Assembly (NCBI GenBank): GCA_029266425.1 | Contig: JAQSWY010000031.1 | Location: 1-57,838 of the forward strand | DNA length: 57,838 bases | Direction: 5' to 3' | Source of the DNA: Xanthobacteraceae bacterium | GTDB lineage: Bacteria; Pseudomonadota; Alphaproteobacteria; Rhizobiales; Xanthobacteraceae | Part shown: positions 27,212 through 35,897 of the stretch, piece after piece | How positions within the stretch are numbered: the first letter of the stretch is position 1 | Layout of the letters: the number at the start of each line of letters is the position of its first letter | Made by a program: the position numbers and the translations under genes | Notes under the pieces: model-generated | Databases searched by the model: none | Seen by the model: only the letters and a program-made list of their open reading frames with translations | What the model was told of the DNA's origin: nothing

Positions 27212-29676
27212 TTGTAGGTGAGCGTCGCGGTGACGGTCAGCGGCTCGCCATAGCGGCAGCCGGTCGATCCGGCGCAGGTGAAATACTGCTTGTCGAACAG
27301 GTTGCGCGCATTGACCGTCAGCGTCGTGCCGTCGAGCCTGCGGTCGAGCGCGGCAAGGTCGTAGCGCAGCATCGCATCGACCAGCGTGTAGGCGGGCACG
27401 TTCACGTCGAGGTCGAGCATGTTGGTCTCGCCGATATAGCGCACGCCGGCGCCCACCGTCACTCCGCGCAGGCCGAGCGAGGAGAGTTTGTAGTCCGCCC
27501 ACAGCGCGAACGTGTTGCGGGGAACAAGCTCCACCTGCTGGCCGATCTGGGATTCGATGGCGCTGTCGAGGATCTCGGCGTCCGTATAGGCATAGGCGCC
27601 GATGAGGCCGAAATTCTCGAACTGTGCGCGGGCTTCGAGCTCTACGCCGCGCGAGCGCACCTCGCCGACCTGATAGGACAGCCCAGTGGCGGTATAGCTC
27701 ACGACATTGGTCTGGGTGAGCTGATAGACGGCGGCGCTCAGGAGGAGGTTGCTGCCGTCGGGCTGATAGCGCACGCCAGCTTCGTACTGCAGGCCCTTGT
27801 TGGGCTTCAGCGGGTCGAGGTTCGGCGTCAGATAGTCGACGCCCACTTGCGGAGAGAAAGACTGACTGACACTGACATAAGGGGCGAGGCCGTTGTCGAA
27901 GAGATAGACGAGGCCGGCCTGGCCGGTGAAGGCATCGTCCTCCTGCTCCGTCACCACGCCGGTCTGATAAGCCTTGGTTGTACTTTCCGACCAGTTATAC
28001 CTGCCTCCCAGTAGCGCCACCCAGCGATCCCATTTGATCTGGTCCTGGAGATAGACGCCATATTGGTTGCCGGTGGCATCCGTGCCGCGATCGGTCGGGT
28101 CGATCGGTCCGGGACCGGTATAGACCGGATCATTGATGTCGAGGGGGATGAAGGTGGTGCCCCGGAAGCGATGGGTGTCATAGCCGCGACGGTAGTAATC
28201 GAACCCGGCCAGCACGTTGTGCTCGGTTGCACCGGCCGTGAACGTCTTCTCGAGCGAATTGTCGGCGGCGATGCCGTAGGATTCCTCGTCGCGTATGCTC
28301 GCCCGGCGATAGAGCACGCCATTGATGACCGGCTGGAAATTGGCCTGCATGTAGTCCCAGTCGACATCGGATTGGTAATAACGCGCCTTGCTGCGCAGCT
28401 TTAGACCGTTGTCGAACTCATGCTCGAACAGGTACCCAAGCGTGTACATGTCGCCTTCATAGCGGTCGAAGTCCGGCGAGCCGAGGAAGAGATCGCGCGG
28501 GATCGTGCCGCTGGCGACGTCCTGATAGATTAGCGGCGTGGAGAACCGCGTATTCACGTGCTGATAGCTGGCGAGCACGGTGAGGCTGGTGCTGTCGTTT
28601 GGATTCCACGTGATGGCGGGGGCGATATAGACCTTGTCATCCGGGATATCGTCGACCCAATTGTCAGCATCACGATAGAGCCCGGTGAGGCGATAGAGCA
28701 GCGTGCCATCCTGCGTCAGCGGCCCACCGAAATCGGCGGAGATCTGCTTGCGGTCATAGCTGCCATATTCGAGGTTCACCTCGTGCAACGGCTGCTCGGT
28801 CGGCCGCTTGGAAATGCCATTGATGACGCCGCCCGGAGAGAGCTGACCATAGAGCATGGAGGAAGCGCCACGCAGCACTTCCAGCCGCTCCAGTCCGTAG
28901 GGCTCTTGGCCGCCATCATAGACATTGGACTGCAACTTCATGCCGTCGCGCAGGAAATTGCCGTCGGGGGCGTTGGCGTTGAAGCCGCGGATCATGACGT
29001 CGTCGACCATGCGGCTGAAGGCCGGTGACTGCGAGACGACGCCGGGCGTGTAGACTAACGCGTCGGCGAGCGAGACCGCCTTCTGGTCCGTTATCTGGTC
29101 CCTGGTCACGACAGAGACGGATCGGGGGATCTCGATCAGCGGCGTGTCGGTCCTGGTGGCGGTGGCGCTTCGGGTCGCCACATAGCCGTCCACCGGTCCC
29201 CATGCGTTCTCGCCCTCGACGCTGATGGTGTCGAGGGCGATGGTGCCGGGCGCCGCTCCGCCGCCATCGTCCGCGCTCGCGGCGGCCGCGCCCACCAGCG
29301 CCGCGCTCCGCGGACCGGTATAGCGGACACTGACGCCGGTGCCCGCGAGCATCGCCTGCAGCGCGTCGCGCGGCGACATCGAGCCGGATACCGGGCGGGT
29401 GGTGATGCGCGCGATCTGCGAGGAATAGCCGACCTGCCATCCGGTGGCGCGGCCGAAGGCGTCGACGGCGCCGGCGAGCGGCTGGGCGGGAATGGAGAAG
29501 CGGATCAATGCGGCGGCATCCTCCGCCTGCTGGGCAAAGGCTGCGGGCGGCGTTGCAGACACCGCTCCGGTCAATACCGTCGAGGCAAGCAGAAGCGATG
29601 GGAAGCACCGCCGAAATCGTGTCATCCCGCCAGCGACCGTGGTCCCACACCCGGCCACATCCGTCCGCCTCGCCAT
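27205..29676 (-). CDS. TonB-dependent siderophore receptor with STN signalling domain
   Basis: An 823-residue outer-membrane receptor. After a signal region ending near AAFAQQ comes an STN (secretin/TonB N-terminal) domain at about 55-110 (IRFSIPAQPLAGAVDAFG), then the plug (about 165-280, with RSVSVVTRDQI and GMKLQSNVYDGGQEPYGLER) and a 22-strand barrel ending in the aromatic YKW. The STN domain marks it as a transducer that signals through the FecR-like protein encoded upstream. A FhuA/FoxA-like hydroxamate ligand is suggested by fhuBCDF but not proven. ATG 29676 is used; GTG 29682 and ATG 29625 are alternatives. The C-terminus contains a C-x-C-like pair (FTCAGSTGCRYGE) typical of FhuA-like receptors. 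Confidence 0.92.
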   Translation of the reverse strand: MARRTDVAGCGTTVAGGMTRFRRCFPSLLLASTVLTGAVSATPPAAFAQQAEDAAALIRFSIPAQPLAGAVDAFGRATGWQVGYSSQIARITTRPVSGSMSPRDALQAMLAGTGVSVRYTGPRSAALVGAAAASADDGGGAAPGTIALDTISVEGENAWGPVDGYVATRSATATRTDTPLIEIPRSVSVVTRDQITDQKAVSLADALVYTPGVVSQSPAFSRMVDDVMIRGFNANAPDGNFLRDGMKLQSNVYDGGQEPYGLERLEVLRGASSMLYGQLSPGGVINGISKRPTEQPLHEVNLEYGSYDRKQISADFGGPLTQDGTLLYRLTGLYRDADNWVDDIPDDKVYIAPAITWNPNDSTSLTVLASYQHVNTRFSTPLIYQDVASGTIPRDLFLGSPDFDRYEGDMYTLGYLFEHEFDNGLKLRSKARYYQSDVDWDYMQANFQPVINGVLYRRASIRDEESYGIAADNSLEKTFTAGATEHNVLAGFDYYRRGYDTHRFRGTTFIPLDINDPVYTGPGPIDPTDRGTDATGNQYGVYLQDQIKWDRWVALLGGRYNWSESTTKAYQTGVVTEQEDDAFTGQAGLVYLFDNGLAPYVSVSQSFSPQVGVDYLTPNLDPLKPNKGLQYEAGVRYQPDGSNLLLSAAVYQLTQTNVVSYTATGLSYQVGEVRSRGVELEARAQFENFGLIGAYAYTDAEILDSAIESQIGQQVELVPRNTFALWADYKLSSLGLRGVTVGAGVRYIGETNMLDLDVNVPAYTLVDAMLRYDLAALDRRLDGTTLTVNARNLFDKQYFTCAGSTGCRYGEPLTVTATLTYKW

Positions 29677-29785
29677 CTGCACTCACCCTCACATCTTGCG
29701 TCGAGGGCTGCGTTCCGCACGCGCTGAAAACGCGGGGGCCCTCATCGATCTGACGTCGAGAGGGAGGGGGCGTCACAAAAATTCC

Positions 29786-30793
29786 TCAGCGGATGATCAG
29801 CAATCCACCCGGCAGGCGCGTGGTCGCGGCACCGGCCGACGCGGCGAGGGTCCGGATCGCGGCCTCGGGATCGCTGAGGCGGAAGCTGCCGTTCACCAAG
29901 GTGGCCGCGGCGCCCCGGTTGGCGATGACGATCATGCCGTCAAAGTAGCGGCGCAGTTCGCCGAGCGCCTCGCCGAGAGGCTGATCGCTGACGACGATGC
30001 GGCCGTCGAGCCAGGCGAGCGGACGGTTCGGATCGACGGCCACGGCATCCGAAAGGCCGGAAGCCGTGGCCTCGACCATCTGTCCCGGCACGAGCAGGCG
30101 GCCGTCACGCGGATCGGAAAGCCGGCTCACTTCCACCGCGCCGCGGGTCAGCAGCACGCTGTCCTCGCTCTCGTCGGTGCGCACCGCGAACGCGGTGCCT
30201 TTGACCTCGGCGTCACTGAAATGACCGGTCACGCGGAACGGACGGTCGGCGTCCTTCCTGACCTCGAAGAACGCTTCACCTTGCAGAAGCGTCACTTGCC
30301 GGCGTCCGCCCGCAAAATCGAGCGCCACCGCCGAGGCGGTATTGAGCGTCATGGATGAGCCGTCCGGCAGCGCGATCCTTCTTATGACTCCGGTCGCCGT
30401 CACATAATCGGCCTGCCACCGGATCATGAGCGCGGGATACTCGTATAGGCCGATCCCGAGGAGAAGGGCGGCTGCCGCTGCCATGGCCGCCATCCGGCTT
30501 GCGCGGTGCCGGCCGCGCACTGGGGCCGGGGTGCGCATCGGGCCGGCAACGCGCGCAGCATCCTGCCGGGTCGCCTCGCGCAGCGATGGAAGCGCCCGCA
30601 TGCGCTCGAGCCGCGTGACGGCCTCCTCCCGCACGGGGTCGCCGGCAAGCCATTGCTGGAAGGCAAGCCGCCTCGCCGGATCGTCGGGCTCATCCTGCAG
30701 ATATGCGAGCCAGTCCAAGGCCTCATCCGTCACGGGGTCCGGATGGCTGTAGCGATCGGCCGGCTTCGGGTTGTCTTCCTGTCCGCGTCCCAC
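29786..30793 (-). CDS. FecR-type anti-sigma factor / transmembrane sensor
   Basis: A 335-residue single-span membrane protein. The cytoplasmic N-terminus (1-100) has the DUF4880-like start EALDWLAYLQDEPDDPARRLAFQQWLA that binds the sigma factor. One helix spans about 101-118. The periplasmic FecR domain (about 130-240; GVIRRIALPDGSSMTLNTAS, VTLLQGEAFFEV) and a C-terminal STN-like segment (GEALGELRRYFDG) contact the receptor. GTG 30793 is the start. It sits between the sigma factor gene and its receptor, the standard order of cell-surface signalling cassettes. Confidence 0.92.
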   Translation of the reverse strand: MGRGQEDNPKPADRYSHPDPVTDEALDWLAYLQDEPDDPARRLAFQQWLAGDPVREEAVTRLERMRALPSLREATRQDAARVAGPMRTPAPVRGRHRASRMAAMAAAAALLLGIGLYEYPALMIRWQADYVTATGVIRRIALPDGSSMTLNTASAVALDFAGGRRQVTLLQGEAFFEVRKDADRPFRVTGHFSDAEVKGTAFAVRTDESEDSVLLTRGAVEVSRLSDPRDGRLLVPGQMVEATASGLSDAVAVDPNRPLAWLDGRIVVSDQPLGEALGELRRYFDGMIVIANRGAAATLVNGSFRLSDPEAAIRTLAASAGAATTRLPGGLLIIR

Positions 30794-30936
30794 TCAGGCC
30801 ATCCGTTGTCCGGTATTTCGGATGCTCACATGGAGGAGACGTTTCACAAGCCTGACCTTCACAAAAGTCCCGGCACCCGGACCGTGCCGATAGAAACGAA
30901 TCCGGATGCCCGAAGAATGTCAGGGCGACCGGTCTT

Positions 30937-31461
30937 CTATGGAGAAGATTCGCGCTCGAGGCGAGCGATGGCATCGTGGCAATGGCCCATCACGAGCTTC
31001 ACGTCATTATAGACCGTGTTGCGCGAAACCCCGAGATGCTCGGCGATCCGCGCATAGGACCAGCCCTCGAGGAACGACAAGGCCCAGGCGCGGCGCGCGC
31101 GCTCCGGCAAGGCCTGCATGGCACGCTCGAACAGGCGCAGGCGCTCACGCTCGATCAGCTCGATCTCGATGCTGGGTGTATCGGCGGCGATGTTCTCGAT
31201 CGCCTGGGGTTCGGCCGCCGGGGTCTCGTGGCGCTCGCGCGTGCGCCGTCTGCGCAGGTGGTCGAGCGCGAGATTGCGCGCCGTCTGATGCAGGAACGGC
31301 TCGACATGCTCGATTGGGCCGCTGTCTGCCGCCTTTCGCGCCCGCAAATAGGCTTCCTGCGCGAGATCCTCGGCGGTCTCACGGTCACGCACGATGCGCA
31401 GCACCGTGCCCAGCAAGGATCGGCGCTGCCTCACGAAGGCAGCGTTCAAAACGGTCGACAT
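30937..31461 (-). CDS. FecI-type ECF sigma factor
   Basis: A 174-residue RNA polymerase sigma factor. Region 2 is at about 10-75 (IVRDRETAEDLAQEAYLRA, FLHQTARNLALDHLRRR) and region 4 at about 105-160 (LPERARRAWALSFLEGWSYARIAEHLGVSRNTVYNDV). It should direct transcription of the receptor operon when the loaded receptor signals through FecR. ATG 31461 is chosen because the frame before it (to 31530) has no homology. A candidate iron-responsive site lies about 80 bases upstream (31540-31556). Confidence 0.92.
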   Translation of the reverse strand: MSTVLNAAFVRQRRSLLGTVLRIVRDRETAEDLAQEAYLRARKAADSGPIEHVEPFLHQTARNLALDHLRRRRTRERHETPAAEPQAIENIAADTPSIEIELIERERLRLFERAMQALPERARRAWALSFLEGWSYARIAEHLGVSRNTVYNDVKLVMGHCHDAIARLERESSP

Positions 31462-31539
31462 GCCGCTGTTTCGTCCGCAGCGAGAGATAAAAGTTGGGCG
31501 CACAATGAAGAGTGGGAAATTTGCCTGCAATATTAATGA

Positions 31540-31556
31540 TTTAGAATAGCTCTAGG
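31540..31556. promoter_or_regulatory. Candidate iron-control element (Irr/ICE-like box)
   Basis: The sequence TTTAGAATAGCTCTAGG matches the rhizobial ICE consensus TTTAGAA-N3-TTCTAAA at 11 of 14 fixed positions, with a perfect left half. It is about 80 bases upstream of the fecI-type start codon, in an A+T-rich patch. Function as an Irr site is inferred. Confidence 0.35.
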
Positions 31557-32025
31557 ATGGCGGGCGAACCATCCCGGGTGTGTTTCCGCGGCTAGGGCCG
31601 CATGGCATTGTCGATTGATATCGTGGGCTTTTCTGTCTTTCGCTTACCGAACGACGCAAAACCGACCGCCGATTGGCGCCGGATTTTTCCATCGCGATGT
31701 TGCCGGACCGCCACGAAAGGTGGGGCGAGGGATCAGCTTGGGCGACGGACGGTTCTCCGGTCCATCCGGTCGACCATGGACAAAGAACGCTGTTCGAGAG
31801 CTGTTGAAAGCCGGAACTGAAAGTGTCCGTTGCGATCCACGTCCGAATATGGCTAGCTTCTGAAAATAAATTCGAGAGGTCACGCCAATGACGTTCCTAT
31901 CCGTGCTGCGATCAATAGGACGATACCTGCGCTCCAGCTTCTGCACCGCCGGGTCGGCGTATTGCGTACACGATATCGACCCGCGAAAGCTGGACAGGAA
32001 GTCTTAGGGCAACTTGCTAGCCGAG

Positions 32026-32107
32026 CCATCATCCCCGGGCTTGTCCCGGATCCACGTCCATCACGCGGAAACAGTCGTGGATGGCCGGGACAAGCTCGGC
32101 CATGACG
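32026..32107. repeat. Dispersed palindromic repeat, family A, copy 1
   Basis: Arms CATCCCCGGGCTTGTCCCGGATCCACG and CGTGGATGGCCGGGACAAGCTCGGCCATG (given in part) flank a short centre. The same family is at 33265 and 39876. It lies just downstream of the COG0523 GTPase gene. Confidence 0.85.
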
Positions 32108-32158
32108 CCTGAAAATGGCGACCGCTGCTGAACTCCGAGAATTATGAACCAGTCCCCG

Positions 32159-33223
32159 CTACGCCGCGTCCGGCGCGGCGAGGACGTCGAGGCTGCGCTG
32201 GAGCGCGGCTTGCGAGATGTTGCGGGTGATGAAGACGATGCGCGTGGTGTGATCCTCGCTCGGCCAGGCAGCGAGGTGCACCGGCGGATGCACCACCTGC
32301 TGCACCGCATGCACCACCATCGGCCCGTCCAGCCCGCTGACATTGACGATGCCCTTCATCCGCAGCAAGTCCTTGCCGCGCAGCGACAGCACCGAGTTCA
32401 GCCAGCGGCGCAGGGCCTCGCGCGCGATCGGCGCATCCAGCGTCACGGCGAAAGCCTTGATCGCCGCGTCGTGGTGGCTGTGGGCGTGATGATGGTTGTG
32501 ATCGTGTTGGTGATGATGGTCGTGATGATCGTGGCCGTCATCGAACGCCTCGGCCTTCAGCCAGCGCTTCACGTCCGCTCCCTCACCAGACGGCGCCTCG
32601 GGGGCGCGGTCGAACAGATCGGCGGGCGACAATTGCCCGTGCAGCACCTCGATGCTCTCGGCGCCGGGGTTCAGCCGATGCAGCCGTTCACTGAGCGCCG
32701 CGATTCCGGACGGCTCGGCGATGTCGGCCTTGGTGACGATCAGCAGGTCGGCCAGCGCCACCTGCCGTCCGGCCTCCTCGAAGCCGTCGAGCTGTGCGCT
32801 GCCGTTCACCGCATCGACCGTCGTCACCACCGCGCGCAGCCGGAATTGGCCGGCGAGCGTCGGCTCGGTGGCGAAGAGCTGCACGATGGAGGTCGGATCG
32901 GCGAGGCCGGTGGTCTCGATGAGGATGCGCGAGAAGGGCGGGATTTCGCCCCGCGCTTCCTTGCCCTTGAGGTCGGAGAGCGTGTCGACGAGATCGCCGC
33001 GCACCGTGCAGCAGATGCAGCCGCTCTGCAGCACCACGGCGTTCTCGACCGCGCTCTCGACCAGCAGATGATCGATGGCGACGTCGCCGAACTCATTGAT
33101 GATGACGGCGGTGTCCGCCATCCCCGGGTCGCGCAGCAGATTGTTCAGCAGGGTGGTCTTGCCGCTGCCGAGAAAGCCTGTCACCAGCGTGATCGGGATC
33201 GCCGCGCTCGCGCTCTCGGTCAT
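32159..33223 (-). CDS. COG0523 / CobW-family GTPase with His-rich loop
   Basis: A 354-residue G3E GTPase. Walker A is GFLGSGKTTL (about 16-25), the metal motif CxCC is CICC (Cys69-Cys72), with a TKAD guanine motif later (LLIVTKADIA). A loop at about residues 240-265 contains 14 histidines in 25 residues, and a CobW_C domain covers about 270-350. Such proteins deliver metal ions (zinc, cobalt or iron) to client enzymes; the His-rich stretch points to storage or capture of zinc or cobalt. ATG 33223 was chosen because the longer frame reads into repeat DNA. The gene is bracketed by two family A repeats. Confidence 0.9.
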   Translation of the reverse strand: MTESASAAIPITLVTGFLGSGKTTLLNNLLRDPGMADTAVIINEFGDVAIDHLLVESAVENAVVLQSGCICCTVRGDLVDTLSDLKGKEARGEIPPFSRILIETTGLADPTSIVQLFATEPTLAGQFRLRAVVTTVDAVNGSAQLDGFEEAGRQVALADLLIVTKADIAEPSGIAALSERLHRLNPGAESIEVLHGQLSPADLFDRAPEAPSGEGADVKRWLKAEAFDDGHDHHDHHHQHDHNHHHAHSHHDAAIKAFAVTLDAPIAREALRRWLNSVLSLRGKDLLRMKGIVNVSGLDGPMVVHAVQQVVHPPVHLAAWPSEDHTTRIVFITRNISQAALQRSLDVLAAPDAA

Positions 33224-33264
33224 GGGGCTGCCCTCAGTGTCTGACCGGTAATTCCAAAATCGCC

Positions 33265-33346
33265 CGTCATCCCCGGGCTTGTCCCGGGGATCCACGGCCG
33301 CGACGAGAGAGCAACCGTGGATGGCCGGAACAAGCCCGGCCATGGG
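33265..33346. repeat. Dispersed palindromic repeat, family A, copy 2
   Basis: CGTCATCCCCGGGCTTGTCC and, at the other end, GGAACAAGCCCGGCCATG, with inner GGGGATCCACGG / CCGTGGATGG. The centre CGACGAGAGAGCAACCGTG is shared with the copy at 39876. Confidence 0.85.
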
Positions 33347-33358
33347 GCGGCACGGCCC

Positions 33359-34600
33359 TCAGATGTCGAGCTCCAGCACATAGAGGCCGCCAATGTGGCG
33401 GTCGACGCAATAGACGATGCCGTTCTCGTCGACATAGACGTCGTTGATCTGCGAGGTGCCGGCGCGCGAGCCCTTCGGCGTCGCCGGCACGAAGGCGGCG
33501 ACCTCGCGGGGCTGAAGCGGATTGCCGATGTCGTGCACCCGCAGGCCGCCATTGAACAGCGTCGAGAAGATCAGCGTGTCGGAGCGCAGCGCGGTGTCGC
33601 GCGGTGGGTTCTCGTGCACATTGTGGCAGCCGAAGCGCCCGCCCTTGCGGCCATATTCCTCGACCGACGGCATGGACAGGGTCGCGATCGGAACGAGGTT
33701 GTCCTCCTTGCGGGCATCGACAAGCCAGGTGAGCTTCGGCCAGTCGAGGCCGTTGTCGTGCACGCATTCATGGGTGACGACCAGCAGCTCGCGGCTGAAC
33801 AGCGGCATGACGGTGTGGGTGAAGCCGGGGAAGGGCGGGTTCGGATTGAACGCCGAGATCACCTTCGGGCGCGACTTGTCGGAAATGTCCATCACATAGC
33901 CGCCGCCGTCGATATAGCCGAGATAGCAGCGGTCGGGACGCTCCGGATAGACATTGGTGTTGTGGGCGCGCACGCCGCTGTCGATGGCGAGGCGGGCCGG
34001 CGGCGGAGCGTCGTCGCCGTCCATGGTGCCCGGCTGCCACCAGCGGCCGACCTCCACAGGCTTCGCCGGATCGCGCACATCAATGATGAGGTAGGCCTGG
34101 TCGTCCTTCTGGTTGCGCGGCTTGAGATCGGCGGTGCCCGAGGCGCAATGGACATATTCGCCGTCGACGAACCACACCTGGTGGACGCCGCGCGAATAGG
34201 GGCCGGAGCAGTCGAAGAAGCTGATGGAGCGCGGATTCTCCGGCTCCGAAATGTCGAACAGCTCGACCCCGGCCGGCTTCAGCCCCGGCTCATAGGTCTG
34301 ATAGGCAACGGCCATGATGTTGCCGGTCGTCTCCAGCGAATTGGACCGCACCTTGTTGTGCGGCAGGTCGGTCTGCACGATCACCCGCGGATTGCGCGGG
34401 TCGGTGACGTCGACGCCGGTGAAGTTCTTCGGCGGACCCTCATGCGCCATCCACATGATGCGCCGCCCGTCCGGTGCGCGCTGCAGCGACATGCCTTCGC
34501 CGACCCCGCCGAAACCGGCGAGCAGATCATGCCCGATCAGGCGCATGCCAGTGATGAGATCGGGCTTTCCGGCGGAATCAAGAGCGGCATCGGCGAGCAT
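33359..34600 (-). CDS. LVIVD-repeat beta-propeller protein
   Basis: A 413-residue protein built from repeats of the form 'xxLxxxDVxDPxxPxxV': GVDVTDPRNPRVIV, LFDISEPENPRSI, LIIDVRDPAKPVEV, VMDISDKSRPKVI, LRVHDIGNPLQPREV. LVIVD repeats fold as beta-propeller blades, usually in extracellular or surface proteins, but no signal peptide is visible here (MLADAALDSAGKPDLITG), suggesting a cytoplasmic location. His and Cys residues (DFPHNK, HECVHDNG, FGCHNVHENP) may bind metal. No enzymatic role is known. ATG 34600. The divergent-facing palindrome at 34683 lies upstream and a GntR gene is next on the same strand. Confidence 0.75.
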   Translation of the reverse strand: MLADAALDSAGKPDLITGMRLIGHDLLAGFGGVGEGMSLQRAPDGRRIMWMAHEGPPKNFTGVDVTDPRNPRVIVQTDLPHNKVRSNSLETTGNIMAVAYQTYEPGLKPAGVELFDISEPENPRSISFFDCSGPYSRGVHQVWFVDGEYVHCASGTADLKPRNQKDDQAYLIIDVRDPAKPVEVGRWWQPGTMDGDDAPPPARLAIDSGVRAHNTNVYPERPDRCYLGYIDGGGYVMDISDKSRPKVISAFNPNPPFPGFTHTVMPLFSRELLVVTHECVHDNGLDWPKLTWLVDARKEDNLVPIATLSMPSVEEYGRKGGRFGCHNVHENPPRDTALRSDTLIFSTLFNGGLRVHDIGNPLQPREVAAFVPATPKGSRAGTSQINDVYVDENGIVYCVDRHIGGLYVLELDI

Positions 34601-34682
34601 CGGCAGTCGTCCTCCCGTTCAGCAGCCCCGCGCGGCGGGCGCCGACGTTCGCTGGACTGCTCTATGATTGTTAAAGAGGAGA

Positions 34683-34694
34683 ATGTTCGAACAT
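34683..34694. promoter_or_regulatory. Palindrome ATGTTCGAACAT, possible GntR operator
   Basis: A perfect 12-bp palindrome 82 bases upstream of the LVIVD gene. A 10-of-12 match (ATGTTCGAAATT) occurs at 35650-35661, upstream of the GntR gene, which suggests control of both genes by that regulator. Confidence 0.4.
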
Positions 34695-34819
34695 ATCGAG
34701 TGAGTCAATGCAATCGTTCGCCTGATGCATTGTGCGTCACGGCCGGGCTTGTCCCGGTCAGCCGCGGACTATGTGAAGAAGGACGTGGATTCCACCAAGA
34801 CCTGCTTTGCCTCGAAGAC

Positions 34820-35563
34820 TCAGTCCCGCTCGGCCCCGGTGCCCGCGGAAAGCTCGCGGGTGATGGTCTCATAGTTCCGCGCCACCACTTCGACGCTGCC
34901 CTGGAAGTGCTGCGCGAGGATTTCCGTCGCGGCGTCGACGTCGCGCGCGATGGCGGCGTCGGCCACCGCCCGGTGCTGGTCGCGCACCCTTTTCAGCAGC
35001 TCATCGTTGGAGGAGGTGACGACGATCACGGAGCGTCGATAGCGCTGGAAATGGTCGGACAGTGCTCCGCAGAAGTGCAGGAGCCAGGGCGATTTGCAGG
35101 CTGAGATCAGGCTGTAATGGAAGCGGTCGTGGCGCTGCTCCCATTCATCGATGATCTTGCGCTCGCCGATCGAGTGCGGCAGCGGGCTGCGCTCCAGCCG
35201 GTGCAGGGCGGCGAGGATCTCGGCTTCCCAATCATCGTCGCCGTGCTCGATGGACTGGCGCAGCGCCTTGCAGCTGAGTTCGGTGCGCAGCGCGCAGAGA
35301 TCATAGAGGTCGTGCAGCGACAACGGCGCGACGGTGTAGCCGCGATGCCCCTCGAAGCGCACCAGCTGGTCCGACACCAGTCGGGAGAGCGCCTCGCGCA
35401 GCGGCGCGATGCCGACGCCATAGGCGGCGCTGAGCTGACGGAAGCGCAGCCGCTCTCCAGGCTGGAGATGGCCGGCGATCAGGTCGCGCCGCAGCCGCGC
35501 GTAGATCTCGACGCCAAGCGTGCTGGCATCCTCTTCGCCACCGGCGGCGTGCAGCAGGGACAA
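34820..35563 (-). CDS. GntR-family regulator, FCD type (first)
   Basis: A 247-residue dimeric DNA-binding protein. The winged helix covers about 15-85 (IYARLRRDLIAGHLQPGERLRFRQLSAAYGVGIAPLREALSRL). The FCD effector domain (about 95-230) carries the histidines that usually hold a metal (HDRFH, HRAVADA). The start is TTG 35563, supported by GGAG nine bases upstream. FCD regulators respond to carboxylated metabolites. It lies between two related ATGTTCGAA palindromes, which are candidate binding sites. Its target is probably the LVIVD gene downstream and possibly itself. Confidence 0.85.
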   Translation of the reverse strand: MSLLHAAGGEEDASTLGVEIYARLRRDLIAGHLQPGERLRFRQLSAAYGVGIAPLREALSRLVSDQLVRFEGHRGYTVAPLSLHDLYDLCALRTELSCKALRQSIEHGDDDWEAEILAALHRLERSPLPHSIGERKIIDEWEQRHDRFHYSLISACKSPWLLHFCGALSDHFQRYRRSVIVVTSSNDELLKRVRDQHRAVADAAIARDVDAATEILAQHFQGSVEVVARNYETITRELSAGTGAERD

Positions 35564-35649
35564 GGATGTCGACTCCGATAAGGTACAGGTGCCCTCACGG
35601 CACCTTCGCTGTCATGATGACGCTAGGCGGGTTTTCAATCAAGGATCGG

Positions 35650-35661
35650 ATGTTCGAAATT
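35650..35661. promoter_or_regulatory. ATGTTCGAAATT, imperfect second copy of the 34683 palindrome
   Basis: It differs at two positions from the perfect palindrome at 34683 and lies 87 bases upstream of the GntR TTG start. Possible autoregulatory operator; inferred from the pair only. Confidence 0.35.
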
Positions 35662-35690
35662 CTGCTGCTTGCGAGGTGAATAGGGCGTCC

Positions 35691-35814
35691 TGCTTCAACA
35701 TCCTTCGAGGCTCGGTGCCGCTCGCACCTCCGGATGAGGCGGTACTTGGTTCTTATAACAGGACCTCATCCTGAGGTGCCCGGCGGATGCCGGGCCTCGA
35801 AGGATGTTGAAGCA
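35691..35814. repeat. Dispersed palindromic repeat, family D, copy 2
   Basis: Outer arms TGCTTCAACATCCTTCGAGG and CCTCGAAGGATGTTGAAGCA are a perfect 20-base inverted repeat. Inner arms are GCACCTCCGGATGAGG / CCTCATCCTGAGGTGC. Related to copies at 6791 and 46091. Confidence 0.9.
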
Positions 35815-35897
35815 GAGCACCACCTTCTTTCCTCCCACCAGCCTCATCCCGGCTCCTCCACTTCGCTGCGGCCGGGACGACGAGATGAGTGAAATGC

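Larger units (their letters stand above)
31462..32158. other. 697-base intergenic region upstream of the sigma factor gene
   Basis: It holds the sigma factor promoter region, relatively A+T-rich around 31485-31560, an Irr-box-like sequence (31540-31556) and a family A repeat (32026-32107). The stretch 31600-32020 has several short open frames without recognisable products; I see no gene there. Confidence 0.55.
35564..35897. other. 334-base region between GntR and TetR genes
   Basis: It contains the GntR promoter with the ATGTTCGAAATT element (35650-35661) and a family D repeat (35691-35814) that lies at the 3' end of the TetR gene. I see no gene. Confidence 0.6.

Noticed and set aside
31605..31625. 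A sixth TTATC-N4-GATAA-like site (TTGTCGATTGATAT)
   Set aside because: Both halves are imperfect and no gene start lies nearby downstream.
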